From the NCBI RefSeq assembly GCF_003351745.1, contig NZ_CP031222.1, forward strand, positions 1,160,207 to 1,224,206: DNA of 64,000 bases. Direction: 5' to 3'. A program made the translations under genes and the position numbers. The DNA comes from Aquirhabdus parva. GTDB taxonomy: Bacteria; Pseudomonadota; Gammaproteobacteria; Pseudomonadales; Moraxellaceae. The notes beneath the pieces were generated by a model. The model did not search any database and was not told where the DNA came from. It worked only from the letters and a program-made list of their open reading frames with translations. Positions within the stretch are counted from its first letter, which is position 1; each line of letters opens with the position of its first letter. Shown in pieces: positions 55,263-63,298 of this stretch.

Positions 55263-57875
55263 TTAGAACGTGTAATTCAGGCGTGCATAGTAGTAACCGC
55301 CGTTAATTCCAAACGGAGAGAAGCTTGGGTAAACCGTCACTGCAGCATTGTCCAAAGCTGCACGTTGCGCTGCTAATAGCTCTGAACTGACCTTGTTCGG
55401 GTATTGATTGAAGAGGTTGTTTGCACCTAGCGTCACAGTGACTGACTTGGTGACTTTGTTAGAGACTTCTAAGTCGGTAATGATCTTCGGTTTGATTTTA
55501 GTCTCATAATAAGCACTACCATCTTCGCTACCGAATTCTGATGACGCGCCGTAGAATGATTCACGTAGATTGATTGACCAAGGACCGACTTTCCACAAGG
55601 CGCCGAAATTGACGCGGGATTTAGGTGAGGCGGTTTCGAGGTCAGAGATAGCCACTTTATCGAGTAGTGTTTGCGGCAGAAGCTGGCTAGGGGCTTGGTT
55701 GATTTTAGTGACATCAACTTGGTTGTAGTTACCAGCCAGTGACCAGTCTACGCGACCATAGTCGCCATAGTCGCTTGAGTAGGTAAAGACGAGTTCTGCT
55801 CCCCGATTACGCGTGTTGACTGCGTTTGAGAAAATATTAATCCCGGTTTGGGTGACTGTTGGATCAAGGGCATTGCCATTGGCAAGGATGGCTGCGGTAA
55901 CCGCAGGAGAATTAATTGAACCGCCTGAACCATAGAGTGCTCCACTGCCTACGATGCGATCACGAATGTTAATCTGGTAAGCATCTAAGGTGATGGTGGC
56001 TTTAGGGATTGGCTTAAAGACAAAACCAAAACTATAGTTCTGTGATTTTTCCGCTTTTAGACCATTCACACCAACCAATGCGGCACCAGGTGAATTTGGC
56101 GCGAGTTGCACAAAAGCAGAAGTTGGGGAGACGTTGGTTGCTGAGTAGTATTCTTCAGCCAATGTTGGGGCGCGGAAACCATTACTGATGGTACTGCGGA
56201 AGGCAATTTCTGGGGTGAAGTCATAACGCCCTGTGATTTTACCAATTCGAGCACTGCCAAAGTCACTATAATTTTCGTAGCGACCTGCAATGTCCAGCTT
56301 TAACTTATCGATCGGTGAACCTGAGACATCGACATACAGCGATTTATTATTGCGATTATGATCGCCAGCGTCAGTTAATAAGAATCCAGGGTAAGATTGG
56401 GAGCCTTCTTTATAGCGTGAACCAGGATCACCGGCACCAATTTCATAGCCATCTCTACGGTATTCTGCTCCAAACGCTACGTTGATGGGTGTTTTAAAGC
56501 CCACATCAAATTCACGACTTAAATCCAAGTTGGTCGTCCATTGGGTCGCAGTAAACTCGCCAGCATGGAAATCAAGGGGAGTGGAGCCTGTATCGTTATA
56601 CAGAGAAACGTTACCACTATCGGCAACGCCAATGGACGAGTTGTCACGGCCATAAGTCGTACTTAAGTCCCAGTTCCATGCATCCAGAATTTTTCCTTTA
56701 ATACCCGTTGTGACGCCAAAGTCTTTTTCACTGATCGTTTCTTTAGGACTGAAGCCAAGTGGGTAAATGGCAGGTAAACGGTTCGGCATGCGATAGTTTT
56801 CGAATGCGTTGGCGGTTTTTTCACCATAGGTTGCAAAGCTGTAGAGCTCAGTGTCATTGCCGAAATCATAGCCAGCATTGACTGAGAAAATGTTCAAATG
56901 ATAGGCAGCATCCCCAGAGATGTGATTCACATAAGGATAATCCCCAGCACTGGTTAGCATGGGCATTTTATTTAGGTTAGCATTATCGATGACGCGTGGG
57001 TCAATGCCACCGCGATCACTACGGCCGTGAAATTTAGTTTCAGCCGTGACGTTGACATAACTGGCGTCATTAGGTGCAAAGCCAGCATTGACTGAGGCAT
57101 CTCCTGTTCTACCGCCACCATCAAAGTATTGCCCGCCAGTGGTTGAGAAGCTGCCCCCTGATGTATCTTTTTTAAGGATGATGTTCACAACGCCGGCAAT
57201 CGCATCAGTGCCGTATTGAGCTGCCGCACCATCTTGCAATACTTCGATATGATCAATTGCAGAGACGGGGATAAAGTTTAAGTCCGCTGCGGCACCACCC
57301 TGATAAGGTCCACCAAGTACGGCTAAGTTTGAGGTGGTATGACGACGCTTGCCATTGATTAGAACCAAGGTGTCGTTGGGGCTTAGACCTCTTAATCGTG
57401 CCGAAAGCGTTAGGTTAGCGGTGTCACCCCCAAAGGCTTGTGCCGTAAAAGAAGGCATATTTTGCGCCATGGCCTGAATCAGATCCGGCTGTCCAGTGCG
57501 CTTTAAGGTATTGGAATCCAACACCTGAATTGGTGACGCACTGTCAACGGCTTTTAAGCCACCACTACGGCGAGTACCGGTGACGATCATTGCATCTACT
57601 TTATCAGGTGTCGTAGCAACTTTGACTACAGGTGTTGTCGTGGTGGACGTCTCGGGTGCGACTGCTGCTGTATCTGTGGGTGTGTCAGCCATTGCTGAGC
57701 CGGACTGTAGTGCCAAGAGGAGTACGCCGCCTGATACAAAAAATTGCAGAGGCGCAGATTTACCTTTTTTTAACAGATTAGGATTGCTCATTTGAGCCTG
57801 AGTAATCGCTTGAGATAACTTGGATCGGATCGGTAAGCGTGAGTGTTTAGAGAAACTACGAATGATCGTTAACAT
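55263..57875 (-). CDS. TonB-dependent outer-membrane receptor
   Basis: Receptor of 870 residues with a long N-terminal lead and signal peptide (about 40-64). A plug domain follows: VDAMIVTGTRRSGGLKAVDSASPIQVLDSNTLKRTG, then NDTLVLINGKRRHTTSNLAVLGGP, and IDHIEVLQDGAAAQYGTDAIAGVVNIILKKD. The barrel ends in YYYARLNYTF. This plug belongs to the Caulobacter/Xanthomonas-like subclass often linked to sugar or amino compound uptake rather than siderophores. The ATG at 57875 has TAGGAG upstream; the frame extends to 57944. It lies 140 bp downstream of the RidA gene and may import the substrate of the amine oxidase (inference). Confidence 0.92.
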   Translation of the reverse strand: MLTIIRSFSKHSRLPIRSKLSQAITQAQMSNPNLLKKGKSAPLQFFVSGGVLLLALQSGSAMADTPTDTAAVAPETSTTTTPVVKVATTPDKVDAMIVTGTRRSGGLKAVDSASPIQVLDSNTLKRTGQPDLIQAMAQNMPSFTAQAFGGDTANLTLSARLRGLSPNDTLVLINGKRRHTTSNLAVLGGPYQGGAAADLNFIPVSAIDHIEVLQDGAAAQYGTDAIAGVVNIILKKDTSGGSFSTTGGQYFDGGGRTGDASVNAGFAPNDASYVNVTAETKFHGRSDRGGIDPRVIDNANLNKMPMLTSAGDYPYVNHISGDAAYHLNIFSVNAGYDFGNDTELYSFATYGEKTANAFENYRMPNRLPAIYPLGFSPKETISEKDFGVTTGIKGKILDAWNWDLSTTYGRDNSSIGVADSGNVSLYNDTGSTPLDFHAGEFTATQWTTNLDLSREFDVGFKTPINVAFGAEYRRDGYEIGAGDPGSRYKEGSQSYPGFLLTDAGDHNRNNKSLYVDVSGSPIDKLKLDIAGRYENYSDFGSARIGKITGRYDFTPEIAFRSTISNGFRAPTLAEEYYSATNVSPTSAFVQLAPNSPGAALVGVNGLKAEKSQNYSFGFVFKPIPKATITLDAYQINIRDRIVGSGALYGSGGSINSPAVTAAILANGNALDPTVTQTGINIFSNAVNTRNRGAELVFTYSSDYGDYGRVDWSLAGNYNQVDVTKINQAPSQLLPQTLLDKVAISDLETASPKSRVNFGALWKVGPWSINLRESFYGASSEFGSEDGSAYYETKIKPKIITDLEVSNKVTKSVTVTLGANNLFNQYPNKVSSELLAAQRAALDNAAVTVYPSFSPFGINGGYYYARLNYTF

Positions 57876-58015
57876 GGGTATAACTCCTATGAGTCCTATA
57901 AGCTTTATGAAATCGAAGATGCAAGGCGCCATAACCCGCAGCATTCAATGCTTTGCATGCGGATTAGTTTTAGAACAGGTACTTTTAGAGGTGAAGCAGA
58001 CGCAGCTCCGGCGTC

Positions 58016-58561
58016 TTATTTCTTAGATTTTTTGGGTGGGGGAGTGACCACCTTCGCTGCAGTCATTTCGATTTCGAGTAATCCACCGGGCATGGGCAAT
58101 GCAGCGACCTGTAGAGCCGTACGCACGGGTTTGTTTGGTTGATCTGGACTACCGAAATATTGACTATAGGCAGCGTTAAGGCCATTGAAGTCCATCTTAC
58201 CGTCCAGTTTGGGATCGCCGACGAGAAAAACGTTGACCTTTACAACATCACTTAAGGTCAGTCCTTCATTGGCTAGAAGTTTCTCAATCTTTTTGATAAT
58301 GGAGGTGGCTTGAGTCTGCGTGTCACCATACGCTTCTATGGAACCTTTAGGAGCGTCTGGATTGCTCACATCTGCCAGCGTTCCGCTGATAAAGGTGATT
58401 TTAGTGTTTGCTGGAATGCTGACTGCAAGTGAAATCGGGAAGGTTGAGTTAGGAATACCGGTCCGCTTAATTTCATCAGCATGAGTAACTGTTGTGGCAA
58501 ATTGCAATGCCAACAACATGAAGCCTGTCATGAAACCCGAAGAGAGTGGAAATAAACGCAT
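58016..58561 (-). CDS. Exported RidA-family (YjgF/Rid) protein
   Basis: Rid-fold protein of 181 residues carrying an N-terminal signal peptide (about 1-28, ending THA), unlike cytosolic RidA. The catalytic arginine is R147 in VRTALQVAALP, with E163 in LLEIEMTA close to the usual spacing. Such proteins hydrolyse reactive imines/enamines to the keto form and ammonia. Location in the periplasm and adjacency to a flavin amine oxidase suggest that it acts on the imine released there. A Lys/Pro-rich tail ends it. It heads a unit with the TonB receptor. Confidence 0.87.
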   Translation of the reverse strand: MRLFPLSSGFMTGFMLLALQFATTVTHADEIKRTGIPNSTFPISLAVSIPANTKITFISGTLADVSNPDAPKGSIEAYGDTQTQATSIIKKIEKLLANEGLTLSDVVKVNVFLVGDPKLDGKMDFNGLNAAYSQYFGSPDQPNKPVRTALQVAALPMPGGLLEIEMTAAKVVTPPPKKSKK

Positions 58562-58653
58562 ACAAAAATGGCTCCAATGTTCAGTTAGTCAATTAACGTG
58601 GAAACAACAGAAAACCGCTTGAAACTTACCTTCTTACTTCTATTTGTAATTAA

Positions 58654-58669
58654 AGCAATATGTGTGCCA
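58654..58669 (-). promoter_or_regulatory. Sigma-54 (-24/-12) promoter, RidA-TonB unit
   Basis: On the minus strand this reads TGGCACACATATTGCT, an exact fit to TGGCAC-N5-TTGCW. It is 92 bp upstream of the RidA ATG, giving a leader of about 80 nt. Confidence 0.7.
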
Positions 58670-58911
58670 AAATTAATATTAAATAATTTTTAATTATTGA
58701 GTTGATGCAATTATTTGTATTTACTAGATAAGATGTATTTTATTTTGTCTGAGTGGTTGGGAAAGTTTGAGAAAGCAATTGGATAAATTTACATGAACAA
58801 TGACTTCTGAATGAAGTGTACTGATTATTGTGCGTTCAGTTGAATGACATGTTTTTTTATAGTGCAATAGGATTGTCATAAAGCATGATGCAATAATCCT
58901 TTGCCATTAAA

Positions 58912-58939
58912 TCCAGCGAAAGCGTACGCTTTCGCTGGA
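58912..58939 (-). terminator. Perfect 28-bp palindrome after the binding-protein gene
   Basis: TCCAGCGAAAGCGT followed by its exact complement (centre at 58925/58926). It begins 10 bases past the stop of the sulfate-binding protein on the minus strand and is followed by ATTTAAT, a weak T-tract. Probable terminator, though a protein-binding site is possible. Confidence 0.65.
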
Positions 58940-58948
58940 GCGTTGCAT

Positions 58949-59962
58949 TTATTTCTTTGATTGTACTTCTGCGATGATTTGATCAAACACACCATTATCC
59001 GCAAAGTGAGTTGCTTGAGTTTTGGTCCAGCCGCCAAATTCGTCATTGATAGTAAATAGCTTCAACTTTGGAAACTTGCTGGCATATTTTGCTGCAACTT
59101 TTGGATCAATGGGACGATAGAAGTTTTTAGCTGCGATTTCCTGCCCTTCAGGTGAGTACAAGTGATTTAAGTATTCTGTCGCCACTTTACGTGTGCCATG
59201 TTTATCGACATTTTTATCCACGAGTGCAACAGGTGGCTCGGCCAAAATAGAAATGGGCGGTGTAATGATGTCTACTTTATCTGGCCCAAGTTCTTTGACA
59301 GCAAGATATGCTTCATTTTCCCAAGTAATCAAAACATCACCAATACCACGTTCTAAGAATGTCGTAGTTGAACCACGTGCGCCTGAGTCGAGCACTTTCA
59401 CATTGCCATATACTTTTTTGACAAACTCGCGCGCACTAGCATCGGTGCCGCCTGGAAGCTTCTTGGCATAGCCCCAAGCCGCCAGGTAGTTCCAACGAGC
59501 GCCGCCAGATGTTTTGGGATTAGGGGTAATCACTTCGACGCCTGGCTTGGTTAAGTCATTCCAATCTTTAATGCCCTTAGGATTTCCTTTGCGGACGAGA
59601 AACACAATAGTTGAGGTATAAGGTGTAGAACCGTGTTGAAATTTCTTTTGCCAATCTTTGGTCAGTAACCCTTGATCCGCAATTGCATCGATGTCATAGG
59701 CCAGTGCAAGGGTTACAACATCTGCTTCTAAACCATCAATCACAGAACGGGCTTGCTTGCCTGAGCCGCCATGAGAAGCTTTAACGGTGACATCTTCACC
59801 GGTTTTGTTTTTCCAGTATTTAGAGAATACGCCATTGTATTCTTGGTATAACTCGCGGGTAGGGTCATAAGAGACATTGAGAATACTAGTTTCAGCCCAA
59901 GTGACGCTGCTCATGGCCAAGCCCAGTGTCGCGACTAGGATGGCCAAACGATTTTTTTTCAT
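58949..59962 (-). CDS. sbp: Sulfate ABC transporter periplasmic binding protein
   Basis: Secreted solute-binding protein of 337 residues, the Sbp/CysP class that binds sulfate or thiosulfate. The signal peptide is [23 protein letters not shown]. Family segments are [56 protein letters not shown], and [14 protein letters not shown]. The ATG at 59962 gives a proper signal peptide; the frame opens at 59986. The permease and ATPase (CysTWA) are not here. It is monocistronic, likely CysB-controlled (from the family, not seen). Confidence 0.92.
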   Translation of the reverse strand: MKKNRLAILVATLGLAMSSVTWAETSILNVSYDPTRELYQEYNGVFSKYWKNKTGEDVTVKASHGGSGKQARSVIDGLEADVVTLALAYDIDAIADQGLLTKDWQKKFQHGSTPYTSTIVFLVRKGNPKGIKDWNDLTKPGVEVITPNPKTSGGARWNYLAAWGYAKKLPGGTDASAREFVKKVYGNVKVLDSGARGSTTTFLERGIGDVLITWENEAYLAVKELGPDKVDIITPPISILAEPPVALVDKNVDKHGTRKVATEYLNHLYSPEGQEIAAKNFYRPIDPKVAAKYASKFPKLKLFTINDEFGGWTKTQATHFADNGVFDQIIAEVQSKK

Positions 59963-60324
59963 GTTGAAACACTCAAATATAGACATTGGAGCGCAGAGAC
60001 TAGCGACTATATTATGAACAATGAAATAAAATAAAATGCATAAGTTATTGATGAAATAGAAAAAGTAAAAATCAACAGTTCAGTGTTTAGAAGTCATCAT
60101 GAAGCGTGTCAGGATTGTTTAAAAATCAACAAAAATGGGATCATTTTCGAGAGTTTATCTGATTCGAAAACCCATAAAAGCGGCTAGATAACATAAAAAA
60201 AGATAAGATTTACAGGAGTATGTTCTGAATCTGAAGTGTGAATCTCTGTGATTATTGAATGAATGGCATGCGGTATGCATTTTTAAGAAAAATTGTTTTA
60301 TTCAACCATGCTTAAGGATCATCT
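59963..60324. other. Divergent intergenic region (362 bp)
   Basis: This AT-rich spacer separates the binding-protein gene and the dienelactone-hydrolase gene. It contains a degenerate -24/-12 site at 60264-60279 for the latter. Nothing else is recognisable; no small gene is supported. Confidence 0.45.
60264..60279 (+). promoter_or_regulatory. Degenerate sigma-54-like promoter
   Basis: TGGCATGCGGTATGCA keeps the invariant GG (-24) and GC (-12) at the correct 10-bp spacing, but has T for C at position 6 and A for T at position 12. It is 45 bp upstream of the dienelactone-hydrolase ATG. Confidence 0.45.
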
Positions 60325-61233
60325 ATGCCAAACGATCATTCAATTCGAAAAACAGCGTCAGATTTTCCTCCTGAGGTACTTGAGCTGTTTGACCGCTATG
60401 TTCATGGCGGCATTAGTCGACGTGGTTTTCTAGAAAAAGCGGGCAAGTATGCGCTTGCAGGTGCTACAGCGACAGGGTATTTGGCTGCTTTAAGTCCGAA
60501 CTTTGCACTGGCTCAGCAAGTTGCTGAAGATGATGTACGCATCAAAACGTCTTTCGAAGAGTTTCCATCGCCCAATGGTTATGGCAAGTTACGTGGTTAT
60601 CTTGCAAAACCAGCAAAGGCTTCCACTCAAAAACGGCCTACAGTGCTTGTCGTTCATGAGAATCGGGGTCTAAATCCTCATATTGAAGATATTACCCGCA
60701 GACTTGCATTGGCCAATTTTATTGCTTTTGCACCTGATGCTTTATTCCCTTTAGGAGGCTATCCGGGCGATGAAGATAAAGCGCGTGAGTTATTTCCAAA
60801 ATTAGATCAGTCAAAAACAAAAGAGGACTTCCTCGCTGCTGCCGATGTACTGAAGAAACTCCCTGACGGCAATGGTCATGTGGGTGTGGTGGGTTTTTGC
60901 TATGGTGGGGGGATTGCAAACTTCTTGGCGACACGAATAAATGATTTGGGTGCTGCAGTTCCATTTTATGGGGCGCAACCTCCAGCAGAAGATGCCGCTA
61001 AGATTAAAAGTCCTTTGCTTTTACATTATGCAGGCCAAGATGAGCGGATCAATGCCGGATGGCCGGCCTATGAAGCGGCACTGAAAGCTGCACATGTCAA
61101 ATATGAGGCTTACATTTACCCTAATGTACAACACGGCTTTAATAATGACACTACGCCACGATTTGATGAGACTGCTGCAAAGTTGGCGTGGGATCGAACT
61201 ATTGCGTTCTTTGAAAAAAACTTACGAACCTGA
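60325..61233 (+). CDS. Tat-exported dienelactone hydrolase family protein
   Basis: Alpha/beta hydrolase of 302 residues with a cytosolic N-terminal lead, the Tat motif SRRGFLEKAG (about 35-44) and a hydrophobic stretch to ALAQQ. The catalytic cysteine is in VVGFCYGGG, the aspartate in YAGQDERINAGWP and the histidine in VQHGFNND, a full Cys-Asp-His triad with the family glutamate in VVHENRG. It resembles E. coli YghX. Esters or lactones are the expected substrates; which one is unknown. A terminator follows. Confidence 0.88.
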   Translation: MPNDHSIRKTASDFPPEVLELFDRYVHGGISRRGFLEKAGKYALAGATATGYLAALSPNFALAQQVAEDDVRIKTSFEEFPSPNGYGKLRGYLAKPAKASTQKRPTVLVVHENRGLNPHIEDITRRLALANFIAFAPDALFPLGGYPGDEDKARELFPKLDQSKTKEDFLAAADVLKKLPDGNGHVGVVGFCYGGGIANFLATRINDLGAAVPFYGAQPPAEDAAKIKSPLLLHYAGQDERINAGWPAYEAALKAAHVKYEAYIYPNVQHGFNNDTTPRFDETAAKLAWDRTIAFFEKNLRT

Positions 61234-61294
61234 CTTGGGCAGTCAATCCCTTTAATGACGTGATTGGCTGTTTTCAAGCAGCGCTGTATAGCAC

Positions 61295-61326
61295 ATCCCT
61301 CCGTATTTCTACCGAGGGATTTTTTA
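61295..61326 (+). terminator. Intrinsic terminator after the dienelactone-hydrolase gene
   Basis: Stem ATCCCTC / GAGGGAT with a 12-nt loop, followed by T6 (TTTTTT). It lies 61 bases past the stop. Confidence 0.8.
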
Positions 61327-61581
61327 TATCCCAAATAGCATCAAACTGAATGCTGAAATTAATCCATCGTCGTTGCTGATAAAGCATCACACCCATTGAG
61401 TGGTAATGTTGAGTATTAAACATTCTTTGTTGCATCCCAAACATCAGTATGCATTGGATTCTTATCATGCTAAGTGATATAGAATAATATTTAAATTGGT
61501 TTAACATTAAATAAATTTAAATCAATTATTTAGTTTGTCCGTTTGAATTAAATATTGCTGCTGTTATCTCAAAAAATAAGC

Positions 61582-61597
61582 TGGCACAAGGCATGCA
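61582..61597 (+). promoter_or_regulatory. Near-consensus sigma-54 promoter, rhodanese-cytochrome operon
   Basis: TGGCACAAGGCATGCA differs from TGGCAC-N5-TTGCW at one base (A for T at position 12). It is 105 bp upstream of the rhodanese-like start, on the same strand. Confidence 0.55.
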
Positions 61598-61702
61598 ACG
61601 CTGGAGTACGTATCGCAAAAATAACCGGTCTGCTTTTGACGTTCTTTTTATTTTGCGAACCAGCTTTTGATTGTTTCATGACTTAATTTTGAGAGTATTG
61701 CT

Positions 61703-62188
61703 ATGAATAAATTTTCCCCTATCGTTTTATCTGTATTAATCAGTGTTGTTACAGGTCATGCATTAGCTGCAGATGCAGACGCTGCAAAACCGCAACAACC
61801 TGCTGAACATGCATACACTGCAAAATCACCGAAACTTAATCGTGCCCAGATCGATGCACTGCTTGCCCAACCAGAGAAGTTGGTCATCGTTGATGTTCGT
61901 CGTCCAGATGAATTATCCAGTGTTGGCGCTTTCCCTGCCTATTTGAACATTCAAGCTAAAGATCTGGAAAATCGTCTTGCTTATATCCCTAAAGACCGTT
62001 CGGTTGTGACGGTATCTAATCATGCGGGTCGTGCAGGCCCAGCGGCAGACTTTTTAGCAAGTAAAGGCTTCAAAGTCGCTGGCGCAATTGGCGTACAGGA
62101 TTATGAAGCTGAAGGCGGTACTTTGATCAAAGTGACGAAGCCACAACCTAAGCCATCTGCTGATGCAAGTGCGAAGGCTGCGCAATAA
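61703..62188 (+). CDS. Exported rhodanese-like protein lacking the catalytic cysteine
   Basis: Rhodanese-fold protein of 161 residues with a signal peptide (1 to about 23, ending LAA). The domain is clear: LVIVDVRRPDELSSVGAFPAYLNI and VVTVSNHAGRAGPAADFLASKGFKVAGAIGV. The active-site position, normally Cys in the CxxGxR loop, is serine (S105), and the whole protein contains no cysteine. It cannot therefore be a persulfide-forming sulfurtransferase. A binding or regulatory role is more likely. A Pro/Ala/Lys-rich tail ends it. It is followed by membrane proteins and a cytochrome. Confidence 0.87.
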   Translation: MNKFSPIVLSVLISVVTGHALAADADAAKPQQPAEHAYTAKSPKLNRAQIDALLAQPEKLVIVDVRRPDELSSVGAFPAYLNIQAKDLENRLAYIPKDRSVVTVSNHAGRAGPAADFLASKGFKVAGAIGVQDYEAEGGTLIKVTKPQPKPSADASAKAAQ

Positions 62189-62299
62189 TTTTATTAAAGC
62201 CGATCGCTTAAAAAAGGATGGGTGAGGCGGACCTTAGACTTAGAAAAGAGGTCCGCTTGATCACATCAACGTATAACGATTAACTATGTGAATAAAGCC

Positions 62300-62797
62300 A
62301 TGTCTCAGCTTATTGAATATGCTCAACGTATCGAAGATTCTCAGCTTGCTACAGCATTGCATGAATCTCTGTATGCCTTTCCCCTACTTGAGGGTACCCA
62401 TCTTCTCGGTCTTGCTTTGTCCGTTGGACTTTTGGCAATCATCGATTTGCGATTGTTAGGGCTCATTTTGACAGATATCCCTAAGGAGCAATTATTAAAG
62501 CAATTAAGACCATGGGTGCTATGGGGATTCGTGGGGGCCTTTCTGACCGGTATTGTTCTACTGGCTTCAGAAGCCGCAAGCATTCTATCGAGTCCACCTT
62601 TTGCATTTAAGTTGCTCTTCATTCTTTTAGCCGGCATCAACGCGGTTATTTTTGAGTTTAAAGCGGTTAGGGCTTGGATTTTCAAAGGGGCGGATAGCGT
62701 ATCGCGTGATAAATGGGCTGGTGGAATTTCTTTAGGGCTGTGGTCTCTCGTGATTATCTCGGGACGCTTAATTCCTTATTTTATTCCACATGGTTGA
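62300..62797 (+). CDS. Small membrane protein, DUF6644-like
   Basis: This 165-residue protein has about four membrane helices. ALHESLYAFPLLEGTHLLGLALSVGLLAIIDLRLLGL holds two histidines at the start of a helix, and the C-terminal half has KLLFILLAGINAVIFEFKAV and LGLWSLVIISGRLIPYF. The pattern resembles the DUF6644 membrane family of unknown function. A GTG at 62288 could extend it by four residues; neither start has a strong ribosome site. It is related in layout to the next gene and probably forms a pair with it. Confidence 0.75.
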   Translation: MSQLIEYAQRIEDSQLATALHESLYAFPLLEGTHLLGLALSVGLLAIIDLRLLGLILTDIPKEQLLKQLRPWVLWGFVGAFLTGIVLLASEAASILSSPPFAFKLLFILLAGINAVIFEFKAVRAWIFKGADSVSRDKWAGGISLGLWSLVIISGRLIPYFIPHG

Positions 62798-62817
62798 TTG
62801 AGCAGGAGTAAATCATT

Positions 62818-63291
62818 ATGAGTACATTGGATATCGTTCATGCTTACGAGAAAAGCCCTTTAGGCCAGTTTTTTATCAGTATTGATAATGTATGGGTCAT
62901 TATTTTCCAGATTGTTCATGTTTTCAGTATTTTGACGGTCTTGACCGCAATCATTGTATTGGCTTTCCATGCTTTGGGATTGTTGCCCATTGGGGAGAGT
63001 AACGAGCGCCTAGGGAAGCTTTTTTTTAAGGTGACATGGATTGGCGTTATTGGTGCAATCGTCAGTGGCAGCTTATTGTTTTTGACGAGTGCAACGCACT
63101 ATTTTACCAATCGTGCTTTTCCGATTAAATTGATTTTATTGGTAGGTGCAATTGTCGTGCAGTTTGTCATTTTTAAACGTTTTTTTCTGCGCAAGCCGTC
63201 TTATTTTCTTTCAACCAAAGTGGTTGCCGTACTTTCGGTTTTTCTTTGGTTCGCGACGGGTTTTGCGGGCCGCGCGATTGGATTTGTATGA
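62818..63291 (+). CDS. Small membrane protein, paired with the preceding gene
   Basis: This 157-residue protein has four membrane helices. SIDNVWVIIFQIVHVFSILTVLTAIIVLAFHALGL carries histidines within the first long helix, at places comparable with the upstream protein, and FPIKLILLVGAIVVQFVIFKRFF and the terminal WFATGFAGRAIGFV follow. The two proteins share size, helix plan and a similar end (G-R-x-I-x-F/Y), so they are likely diverged paralogues. AGGAGT precedes the ATG. Membrane-embedded histidines might bind heme, which would fit the cytochrome gene 7 bp downstream (inference). Confidence 0.75.
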   Translation: MSTLDIVHAYEKSPLGQFFISIDNVWVIIFQIVHVFSILTVLTAIIVLAFHALGLLPIGESNERLGKLFFKVTWIGVIGAIVSGSLLFLTSATHYFTNRAFPIKLILLVGAIVVQFVIFKRFFLRKPSYFLSTKVVAVLSVFLWFATGFAGRAIGFV

Positions 63292-63298
63292 GGCCAAC

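Larger units (their letters stand above)
58562..58948. other. Intergenic region upstream of the RidA gene (387 bp)
   Basis: This AT-rich spacer lies between the sulfate-binding-protein gene end and the RidA start on the minus strand. It contains the sigma-54 promoter match (58654-58669) and a 28-bp perfect palindrome (58912-58939). A repeat ACTTC-TGAAT-GAAGT at about 58805-58820 could be an activator site. Confidence 0.55.
61234..61702. other. Intergenic region (469 bp)
   Basis: This spacer carries the terminator of the dienelactone-hydrolase gene (61295-61326) and a near-consensus -24/-12 site (61582-61597). Between them lies AT-rich sequence with no supported gene; a 77-codon minus frame is judged non-coding. 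Confidence 0.5.

Noticed and set aside
61274-61507. A 77-codon minus-strand frame after the dienelactone-hydrolase gene
   Set aside because: It runs through the terminator hairpin and AT-rich DNA, with no plausible start signal.
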